A stretch of DNA of 13,647 nt, taken from Dunaliella salina. Taxonomy: Eukaryota; Chlorophyta; Chlorophyceae; Chlamydomonadales; Dunaliellaceae. How positions within the stretch are numbered: the first letter of the stretch is position 1; every line of letters begins with the position of its first letter. Of this stretch, positions 7,281 through 13,647 are shown piece by piece. Made by a program: the position numbers and the translations under genes. The notes beneath the pieces are model-generated. The model did not search any database, had not been told where the DNA came from, and was given only the letters and a program-made list of their open reading frames with translations. The stretch is taken from NCBI GenBank assembly GCA_002284615.2, contig MU070040.1, positions 2,943-16,589 on the forward strand, written 5' to 3'.

Positions 7281-7604
7281 TTGAAAGAGTGGGTGTATAT
7301 GGATGGCAGCTGCAACATGCATCACGGAAAACAAGTTTTAGGAGCAGGGGTCTACCACCCCGCCAGCGACAGCCCCAACTACGTCCAACCGAATGGAGCA
7401 GGAATCAGGAATAAATTCATTCCATTTCAAGGGCCGAATTGGCTGCAATTCTCCTACACATCTGCAGACACGACCTTCCCTTGTGCAAATCTTGAAGGCA
7501 ATCCTTTTCATGGAACCACCTGGATTGCTTTTAAAGAACCCTCCCACACCCGTGCAAGGACTTCTGGACACCCAAACTCACCTGCCCTTATTTTGAAAGC
7601 TTGA
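7281..7604 (+). pseudogene. LINE RNase H domain (frameshifted)
   Basis: RNase H degrades the RNA strand of the RNA-DNA hybrid. The start reads W-V-Y-M-D-G-S with the first catalytic Asp at 7302-7304, then G-K-Q-V-L-G-A-G-V-Y-H-P, the usual second strand. The catalytic-Glu helix appears in a different frame as A-E-L-A-A-I-L-L-H (7433-7459, Glu at 7436-7438), so an indel lies between about 7415 and 7433. The T-D-S part of the active site is eroded near 7462-7470. In-frame stops in the second frame follow. The position between RT and the CCHC finger is normal for LINEs that carry this domain. Confidence 0.6.
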
Positions 7605-8143
7605 ACGCTTCCCCAAGCTCCATGACGCTCTGAGGACCCACATGTACTCAAAACACAGACTTGGAAAGGCCAATGCAAATTTGCACTTTAAACACAGGGT
7701 ACTACTCTTTCTATCAAAGTCTACTTCCCAGTGTCCACAAGCAGATTAGTAATGCCTTCTGGTCCATGCCGACACTTTCTTTCAAAATAAGACAAAACGT
7801 TTTTACTTACTGCACAGATACTCTCTTTAATCAAAAACGCGCAGTGCGATTCAAATTATCCACCAGTCTACAATGTCCCCTCTGTGGGGAGCTTGATAGT
7901 GCTCTTCACATCCTATCAGGATGTAAACATTCCACCCAATCAAACATGGTCACGGTGACTGAGCGACACAATGTTGCCAGCAGAATCATCCTCGAAGCTA
8001 CCAGCAATGGCCCTCTTGGGGCAGGCAATGCTTCCATGAATGTTTGCTACGCAGACCGTCTTGCTCTCCAAGACTCACAGGTCCCAGAACCCTTCCTAAA
8101 TCCTTTTTCCCTTGCCGCTTCCCTGATAAGGATAGGCACCTTT
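7605..8143 (+). pseudogene. LINE CCHC zinc-finger region before the RLE domain
   Basis: The frame open from about 7646 to TAG 8165-8167 holds L-x-F-K-I-R-Q-N-V-F-T-Y-C-T-D-T-L-F-N-Q-K-R, then C-P-L-C-G-E-L-D-S-A-L-H-I-L-S-G-C (7874-7924). This is exactly C-x2-C-x7-H-x4-C, the spacing of the finger next to the restriction-like endonuclease of R2-type LINEs and also of zf-RVT regions. It likely binds nucleic acid. Further on, D-R-L-A-L-Q-D-S-Q-V-P-E leads toward the nuclease, whose frame (8044-8382) differs by an indel near 8080-8110. The last residues of this frame are therefore out of register and not real coding. Confidence 0.7.
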
Positions 8144-8799
8144 CTAGTCGCCCTGATGCTATTTTAGTTGTTCCAATGGAAAGTGTACCTATGCCAAATG
8201 CCCGGTATCCGTTGAGAAGTACAGGGGGGCGCAGGGGGAACAAGGAGGGCTCAGTGCCAGCCACAGCTACTCCACCAACTCACAAGGCCCAACACCCAAG
8301 TCAGCTTAACCCAGATCAGACAAGAAAGCCCAAGATTTATGTGTGTGGGTTGGGGTGGAAAAGGTGTAGGGTCTCAAGATGATTTTTGGGAAAAAAATGG
8401 GCTTGCCGTGTGAACCCATGGTAGACATGATGGCACGTCCATCTTTTGGAAGTCAAATACTGTGAAGACACCCGGCCCAAGAATCAGCTCGAGGCCTCCA
8501 TCCAGCAGCACCGCAATTTGTTTCGCCATCTTTCAAGGGCCTCAGCTCATGTCACCCTCCATACTATTCTTCTATGTGTGGGTGGGGTCATCTACACCCC
8601 ACACACTCTGGAACCTCTTAAACAGCTTGGTCTTGACACTCATAAAGCCACCAAGCTTGCTCGGAAGCTTCACACTCATTCTGTTCAGTATGCTTATAAA
8701 TTTGTTAGCACCAGACGAGCCCTCGAGAAGACTTTTTCCAACTCACATCAGCAGGATCAAGCACGGGCTACTGCTAGTGACCCTCCTGATCCACACTGA
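8044..8799 (+). pseudogene. LINE C-terminal restriction-like endonuclease (PD-(D/E)xK type)
   Basis: One frame carries S-R-P-D-A-I-L-V (RPD at 8149-8157). About 97 codons later comes L-L-E-V-K-Y-C-E-D-T-R-P (E-V-K at 8449-8457), then a helical region S-R-A-S-A-H-V-T-L-H-T-I-L, G-G-V-I-Y and Q-Y-A-Y-K-F-V-S-T-R-R-A-L-E-K, ending at TGA 8797-8799. RPD plus E-x-K after a CCHC finger is the signature of the RLE domain that nicks the target in R2-like LINEs. Stops at 8380-8382 and just after break it, inside an apparent insertion of about 110 bp (roughly 8325-8430). The minus-strand relative at 9455-10012 has only about 58 codons between the motifs. The last 117 codons (8446-8799) are intact and unusually well conserved. 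Confidence 0.7.
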
Positions 8800-9454
8800 C
8801 TTCTTTCCTCCCTCGTTTCTCTTGGTGAAGGGGATACACGGTACCTTGGCCCTAGGTATCCTCTTTTCCTTAATTGATGTGGGGAGTGTTTTCAGTGCCT
8901 GCATAGTTTTCTTTTGTTTCCCATTAACGTTTGGAAAAGAAAGGAAAGGGTTACATAATGCGCCACAACCTCAGGCTGTTCATTTCTATGAAGGCAAAGT
9001 CCACCCTAGAGCATGCTGGGCAACAAAGGGCTTGACACCAGCGCGCACACTGCAACACTCACAGACACCATAAACATTGCACTTCTAGGTGTCAGGATCC
9101 CATTGCACGATTCCTGCTGGCTTGCACTGGAGACTTCACATAGACAAAATGAAGACACACTGCTCCCGTACAGGTTACAGGGAAAAGGAGGCCTCCAGTC
9201 ATGACAACTATTGCTAGCCTGTTCTTTTAAAAGGAGCACTTCATGTAGAAAGGGGTGAAGCCTTGAGACAGGAGATAAGAAAAGAAGTACGCAGGCAGAG
9301 AAACTCTCCATACATCAACTAAGGGAAAGGAGACACATTGGCTTTGAATCCCCTCCACCGCAAGACTTTAGACAAAAGTGGCTAAAAAAATCTGGAGGAA
9401 CTCCCTCGAATATCTGATACTAGGAGCACTAGGCTCTAGGACCTGGCTGTGAGA
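8800..9454. other. Region between two tail-to-tail LINE copies
   Basis: It presumably holds the 3' untranslated parts of the plus-strand LINE (left) and the minus-strand LINE (right). Pyrimidine-rich sequence follows the stop at 8799, and a purine stretch (GGAAAAGAAAGGAAAGGG) lies at 8932-8949. No gene is seen, and the boundary between the two copies cannot be set by eye. Confidence 0.5.
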
Positions 9455-10012
9455 GGTGCTTTTGTTTTTGATCGTGCGTTTAGTGGTAATAACTTTGTGG
9501 GCATACTGAGCTGAATGGGAATGAAGTTGTTGAGCAAGCTTAGCGATGGTGGTCTGAACTTTGATTTTTTAGATTGGTCAAGGGCTTGATGTAACACGTT
9601 CCTCCAAGGCCCAGAAGAATAGAGTCAATAGTAACAGCTTTAGCACTTATTTTTTTGCAGAGGTCTGCATGCTGCTGCTGTGCCGCATGCAAATGGTGTT
9701 CAGGCCTTGTGTTCTCGCAATACTTGATTCAATCAAGTGCACCTGGTGTTAGTTTGCATGTAATTGATGAGGTCGTCTCACGCCATTAGCCATGCTAGTC
9801 CTCTGTGTAGTGCTGTGCCTGCTACGTAAAGCATGATGTGGATAGGAAGGAGTGACATTGTTGGATGTGGGTTTGGCATTGTAAGGGGTAACCAAGATAG
9901 CGTCTGATCGGCTGGAGGTGAGTCTTGCTCTCATAAAATGAAACAGTACTTGTGAAAAGGCTGCACATGGTGAGATGCAGACACGTAAGGGGCCGTCTGA
10001 GATAAGGAGCAC
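9455..10012 (-). pseudogene. Second LINE copy, antisense: restriction-like endonuclease domain
   Basis: Reading the minus strand from 10012 gives L-T-S-S-R-S-D-A-I-L-V-T-P-Y, then R-S-R-H-S-T, R-R-P-H-Q-L-H-A-N and a stop (9749-9751). After it come H-Q-V-H-L-I-E (Glu at 9728-9730) and, one base out of frame, K-Y-C-E-N-T-R-P, A-A-Q-Q-Q-H-A-D-L-C-K-K, I-L-L-G-L-G-G and, frameshifted again, H-S-H-S-A-Q-Y-A-H-K-V. This parallels the plus-strand copy at 8146-8750 motif by motif, with many differences, so it is a separate family member and not a recent duplicate. The RPD Pro is Ser. A missing base in the E-V-K codons and the stop make it inactive. The CCHC finger and everything before it are absent, as no LINE signal is seen above 10012. 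Confidence 0.7.
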
Positions 10013-11421
10013 GTTGCTCCTACACTGCTCCAGTTTGCTACTTCACCAACCTGAGCAACATACTCAAAATACACATGCGAAAAAAAAAAAGCAAAAGCTT
10101 GGCTCTGCAGATACATGCAGCTAACATTTTAGTTGCTGGCAGAGGCTCATCTTCCTATGCCATACAGCCCCTGGACCTGAAGAAAAGCTGGTGCAGGAGT
10201 GCTCCTGGAAGTTGGCATTTGGGAGGTGGTGTTCACGGGTGGAGTGGTCTCAGCTCGGGACTGCATAACTGCATGCTCACCTCCTGGCGACGGCTGGCCC
10301 CTGTGCACGAGGAGGGGCCATGTTGGGATGTCGGACAGCTTTCTCCACGGCTAAGGGGTGGATCTCAAGTTTGCTGGACAGGGCCCCTTAACAGCAGTGT
10401 CATGCATGTTCTAGGTGGAGGCCAACTTGCTAAAGTCAACTTCTGTGATTCTATTTCTCTTGCTCTGAACTGGTTGGGCTCACTGTCAGTGTCAACGTAG
10501 ACTGATGGGACTTTCCTTAACGCACGCTGATATTTTCCTAGCATAGACTTCTTCTTCTTAGGAGATCTCCTAAGCCATGTAGCCCACTTCCCCAACAATC
10601 ATTGCCACATAGAATCTCAAATCCCAAACCTTGTAAAGAAAAGAAAAGAAAAGTCTATGCAAGCCAAATGCCGCGTGCATTAAGGGAAGAACCCCTAACA
10701 AAAGTTAGAGGCCTCACCAGGAGGACCTCCACCTAAACTAGACAAAACTAGCCCAGGAGAGAGCAAGAGACAGAAGTAATGGGGATCCGGAGGATTGCTA
10801 GCCATGCCCCTGAGCGCTCGGACTCTCCTAGGAGAGAGAAGAAGGCCTTCTCCCATCCTCAGCCGCCGCCGCGCGCCCAGCAAACCCCCTCCCAGGTGCA
10901 CTCTGAAAGCAAAGTGCATGTCTAGTGTTAGTGATGGTGGATAATTTTTGGATGGCATGGTCCCTGAGCTTGGATGCTAGTGATTTGGCTCTCTATTTGG
11001 TTAGACCCAGATTTATGAGAGGTGAAATTGTGAGCTCATTGTAAATCGTGCCACCCACACCAATTAAGATGGTATGCAAAGTTACTTTGTTATTCCTGTT
11101 TGGGTTTCTTAAGCTGCGTGTTTTAAGTCTAGTTATGGTGTGGGAATGTTGAGTCCGTGCACATTATAAAGTGATGAAGGGATTTGTGTCAGGGCAGAGT
11201 TTAAGTTCGACGAGGTGAATATCCCTATCCTTTGGGGGGATCTTGGTAGGATCAAGGTGGACTTTTTTTTTTGTTACAGCGACCCAAGGAAATGGCGATT
11301 TCCCATAAGGGCCTTCGCTCCTTCATGAACAAAAATGACCAGCAAAAAGGCTGGGGACCCTAAGAAAGAAAACCAAGAGGCAAGGTCCACAGGGAAGGAC
11401 AGGCGCGAAGGCGAGCAAAAT
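10013..11421. other. Gene-poor stretch with simple repeats and palindromes
   Basis: Short ORFs on both strands show no family motif. Visible items are A11 at 10080-10090, (AAAAG)n at 10635-10653, a perfect 18-bp palindrome centred on AGATCT at 10557-10574, a 14-bp palindrome CTCTCCTAGGAGAG at 10823-10836, a CG-rich patch near 10862-10880, and a T-run near 11264. None supports a gene or RNA call. Confidence 0.6.
10557..10574. repeat. Perfect 18-bp palindrome
   Basis: CTTAGGAGATCTCCTAAG equals its own reverse complement. It has no spacer, so it is not a natural hairpin loop; it could be a protein-binding site or chance in a repeat remnant. Confidence 0.8.
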
Positions 11422-11503
11422 TGTAACGGTGTAAGTAAAAAGTGAAAGGGGATTGCAATCAGCGTCATTCGGGGCGCAATTCGTTTTCACAGCCACCGTT
11501 ACA
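11422..11503 (+). repeat. Left 82-bp LTR of the miniature element
   Basis: TGTAACGGTG...CACCGTTACA; identical to 11638-11719. It contains the perfect palindrome GATTGCAATC and a TGTAA at its very start. Confidence 0.9.
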
Positions 11504-11506
11504 ATT

Positions 11507-11535
11507 TGGTAGCGAAGCAACCGGGTTTCAAATCC
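11507..11535 (+). promoter_or_regulatory. Primer-binding-site-like, tRNA-like sequence
   Basis: TGGTAGCG opens the stretch and GGTTTCAAATCC closes it (11524-11535). Its reverse complement ends in CTACCA and contains TTTGAAA, like a tRNA T-loop, but the distance between them is 3 nt longer than in a real tRNA 3' half. It probably marks the tRNA primer site; the exact tRNA is not identified. Confidence 0.5.
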
Positions 11536-11637
11536 TGGGGTGAGCAGTTGTTCGCACGGCCTCGACTTCGGCCGAGTGCACCTTGCAGCACCTTTCATTC
11601 GCCTCCGTGGACGTTCGGCTCCAACGGGGGGAGGTAC

Positions 11638-11719
11638 TGTAACGGTGTAAGTAAAAAGTGAAAGGGGATTGCAATCAGCGTCATTCGGGGCGCAATTCGT
11701 TTTCACAGCCACCGTTACA
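11638..11719 (+). repeat. Right 82-bp LTR of the miniature element
   Basis: Identical to 11422-11503 at all 82 positions and directly preceded by a G-rich purine tract. Confidence 0.9.
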
Positions 11720-11732
11720 ACTAAGTTGCACA

Positions 11733-11806
11733 CTACGGGGATACGGGAACGGATACGGGAACGGATACGGTTACGATTACGGGCGGCATGGTACGGGGGA
11801 TACGGA
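11733..11806. repeat. GGATACGGGAAC minisatellite
   Basis: A 12-bp unit occurs twice exactly (11739-11750, 11751-11762) and then in two altered copies (11763-11786), with further TACGG motifs to about 11806. It starts 13 bp after the miniature element. Confidence 0.85.
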
Positions 11807-13647
11807 TGTTGCGAAAGGGCATTCCTGAGGGCCAAGAGGCTTCCCCAAGCATTGAAGGCTTATGAGAACACCTTTACACATCAGATCATGCACAAAGGAG
11901 TGAAAGAAAAAGAGTTTGCAAGGCAACAACACGCACGGAGGAATGATGCAACCAATTGATAGCTCTAGCACTCATGGTGATCGCATGCACCTTCTCTTTT
12001 TATTACACACAATACCTTTTCCCTTTCTTTGGTTTCCAACTAGATCTATTCCTTCTTATCCCAGGACTGGAAGTATTTACACAACAAGGCGCCTTTGATG
12101 CGGGGAAAGTGTTTTGCTGCTCGCATATTTTTTTTCTCTTTTCTGTTAATTTCATCAGTCATTTCTGAGCTTTTGGGATTGCTTTTAGCTGGACCAGTCA
12201 CAGGGTAAGAGCAGTAAAGTATGGCTGAAAGCCTTATGTAATAAATACTATGAAGACTTCATGGATCTTTTTTCACAAAAGTGAGAAGCCAAATGCTCAG
12301 CCTAACAAATTCCAAGCAAGCAGAAGACGGGGCAGAATGTAAAATAAATCAGTGCAAGCAACTGTATCGGGCGCAATGTAAAATGCGGAGATCAAATTTC
12401 GAGCAATCAGGCGTAGGGCAACATCTTAAAAAATTGCAATGCGTGCACACAGAAGTAGGTCAAGCTGAACATCAAGCATGCTTTTTGAGCATATTTCCAG
12501 CACAGGACATCAAGGCTCACATCAATGTACACTCTCATTCTGGAGCGTATCTGTGCATGTGAGGGACATGGTGCCACCAACATCAAACACAGGAAAGTAT
12601 TGCTTTAAGCATACCAATGTGCAAGTAGTTTTAAATGCATTTCTGAAGTGTTAAACCTCATGTGAGATATGCAACAAGACACTCAAGGTCAGGCCCCCAA
12701 TCCTATGCCAAAAATGGATGATATCCTGCCGAGCACGTTTAACCCACTTCTGAGTATGAGGGATTGCTTGTTTGAGGGAAAGGACTAGTCTGGCATGTTG
12801 GGGAAGTGCGGAGGACACCTGGGTGTGGCTCAGGGGGAGTTCTCTGCATCAAAAACATGCATTTCTTCCATTTGGGCACACCAGTGCATGTTTTGAGGTG
12901 ACAAATGCTCCTCTTTTAATATTTTTGCAATTAAGGAGCGTAAGGTGTGCCCCATACCTGCACTTCTCGGTCACCCCTGGGAATGGCCATTTTCTAAGGA
13001 ACCCTGCTCAGGCCCAAACTGCACCAGCGAGTGTTTTGGAGGCCTCTTGGTAACATTTCAAGTGATTTTGGGTTGTCGGGAGGACCCCTGATGCTCGTCG
13101 GATTTTCATCGCACGGACAAGCACGCATAACCTGGGAGGTCTGGCCTGGCCCCGATAGGCCACCTCCGTGCCCGCTGTTTTTCCTGGCCGATGCCTGGGG
13201 TTGTCATCATCAACACTGACGCCGCGGGCTGTGAAGATGGGCGCCAGGGAGGAGCTGCTGGGCTTCGCAAAGTCGGAGCTTATAACTCTCAAGCTTTTGC
13301 TGGGCGAGACACATGCGAGGAAGTCAATTTAGTTTTCAATTTTGGTTCAAACGGTGACAATCTCGCATTTCTGGTTATATGAAGCTGTTTAAAATAGTGC
13401 AGTTACCTGACAAGCCACGCTGGCACTGTAAATCAATGAATTAATTTAATTCTCTGCATCGAAGAGAAACGTGAAGACAAGACATTGTTCCTCAACTCTG
13501 CATAAATACAGCTATAAAATATTACTTAAATTTATGCATTGAATTCGACATTAAGCAATCGTGCGAATTTGGAAGAGGGTGGTAATCACGAACATGAACT
13601 TTAGGGTGCTGCTCTCCTTGAGTTAACCATTCATGGTGCTATTCATG
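11807..13647. other. No recognisable gene; short ORFs only
   Basis: The longest open stretches (60-95 codons, both strands) have no motif I can place and overlap each other. One imperfect long hairpin is seen at 12874-12952. AATGTAAAAT occurs twice near 12336 and 12375, each containing TGTAA, the algal polyadenylation signal, but with no gene to attach it to. Exons of a spliced gene cannot be excluded by eye. Confidence 0.5.
12874..12952. repeat. Nested inverted repeat, possible hairpin
   Basis: GGGCACACC (12874-12882) pairs with GGTGTGCCC (12944-12952). Inside these, GCTCC and TTAAT pair with ATTAA and GGAGC around an AT-rich loop. It could be the core of a small inverted-repeat element or an RNA structure; stems are short. 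Confidence 0.35.

Larger units (their letters stand above)
266..8799 (+). mobile_element. Degenerate dual-endonuclease LINE (Dualen/RandI-like), split by a later insertion
   Basis: This non-LTR retrotransposon relic lies on the plus strand in two parts, 266-1249 and 6649-8799. Domain order is: end of an APE-type endonuclease (SDH motif, 365-373), a helical linker, the start of a reverse transcriptase (KAP-PDG and RPI motifs), RNase H (DGS), a C-x2-C-x7-H-x4-C finger, and a C-terminal RPD...EVK restriction-like endonuclease. The two parts join in frame (K-A-G then K-Y-I-P) once the inserted element and one GAAA copy are removed. LINEs carrying both endonuclease types are known from Chlamydomonas (Dualen/RandI). 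Assignment to that group is an inference from domain order. The copy is dead: several frames, in-frame stops and no RT catalytic core. The 5' end appears truncated. The 3' end of the coding part is the TGA at 8797-8799. Confidence 0.75.
11422..11719 (+). mobile_element. Miniature LTR retrotransposon (TRIM/SMART-like), 298 bp
   Basis: Two identical 82-bp direct repeats (11422-11503 and 11638-11719) begin TGTAACGGTG and end CACCGTTACA, perfect 10-bp inverted ends with the TG...CA form of LTRs. Three bases after the left repeat is TGGTAGCGAAGC (11507-11518), a primer-site-like sequence complementary to a tRNA ending in GCTACCA. The right repeat is preceded by GGGGGGAGG (11626-11634), a polypurine tract three bases away. 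The 134-bp internal part has no protein. TRIMs and the roughly 290-bp SMARTs described in plants share this plan and are mobilised by other elements. No target duplication is visible (AAAAT left, ACTAA right), which leaves recombination or decay of the flanks possible. LTR identity indicates recent activity or conversion. Strand is set by primer site and purine tract. Confidence 0.8.

Noticed and set aside
8462..9073. 203-codon plus-strand ORF
   Set aside because: It overlaps the RLE frame in another register over its first half; the RLE frame has homology to the antisense copy and this one does not.
10075..10500. 141-codon plus ORF and overlapping minus ORF at 10365-10598
   Set aside because: No family motif in either; starts in an A-run; composition is that of random open frame.
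11507..11535. tRNA gene
   Set aside because: Only a primer-site and T-loop-like part is present; A-box spacing and cloverleaf are missing.
11323..11835. 170-codon minus-strand ORF with an internally repeated segment
   Set aside because: It runs across both LTRs and the internal part of the TRIM; the repeat in the protein is simply the LTR read twice, and no domain is seen.
12772..13053. 93-codon plus ORF and the minus ORF at 13008-13292
   Set aside because: No recognisable motif, no clear start context and no supporting neighbours.

Overview
The window looks like repeat-rich nuclear DNA from a eukaryote, most likely a chlorophyte green alga, and possibly Chlamydomonadales such as Dunaliella. 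This assignment rests on the types of retroelement present: a LINE with two endonuclease types, and a split-repeat element recalling the Chlamydomonas TOC1 element. Mid-range base composition and long simple repeats fit the same picture. It is an inference from family knowledge and no search was run. I see no ordinary cellular gene, rRNA, tRNA gene or CRISPR array. Almost everything recognisable is retroelement sequence, nested and decaying.

Layout. (1) 1-94 is a TTTC microsatellite. (2) About 266-1249 and 6649-8799 are two halves of one plus-strand LINE, in the order APE-type endonuclease end, linker, reverse transcriptase start, RNase H, CCHC finger, C-terminal restriction-like endonuclease (RLE). 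It is a pseudogene with frameshifts, stops and a deleted RT core. (3) 1250-6648 is a 5.4 kb element inserted in that LINE between two codons of its reading frame, with a 4-bp GAAA duplication. Its repeats are arranged A1 - internal - B1 - A2 - B2, which is the split-direct-repeat architecture of PAT/TOC1-like elements and not ordinary LTRs. The internal region encodes a Gag and a retropepsin (DTG) and I find no reverse transcriptase, integrase or tyrosine recombinase, so it would be mobilised in trans. (4) 9455-10012 on the minus strand is the C-terminal part of a second LINE of the same group, tail-to-tail with the first. (5) 11422-11719 is a complete 298-bp miniature LTR retrotransposon (TRIM/SMART-like): two identical 82-bp LTRs, a tRNA-like primer site and a purine tract. 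A GGATAC minisatellite lies just after it. (6) 11807-13647 holds only short unassignable ORFs and one weak hairpin.

How the parts relate: the LINE arrived first, decayed, and was split by the split-repeat element. The copies A1/A2 differ by one substitution and two short indels, and B1/B2 are identical, so that insertion is young. Its gag frame is nevertheless broken by a 115-bp minisatellite expansion. The most notable system is the split-direct-repeat Gag-protease element, followed by the dual-endonuclease LINE and the 298-bp TRIM.
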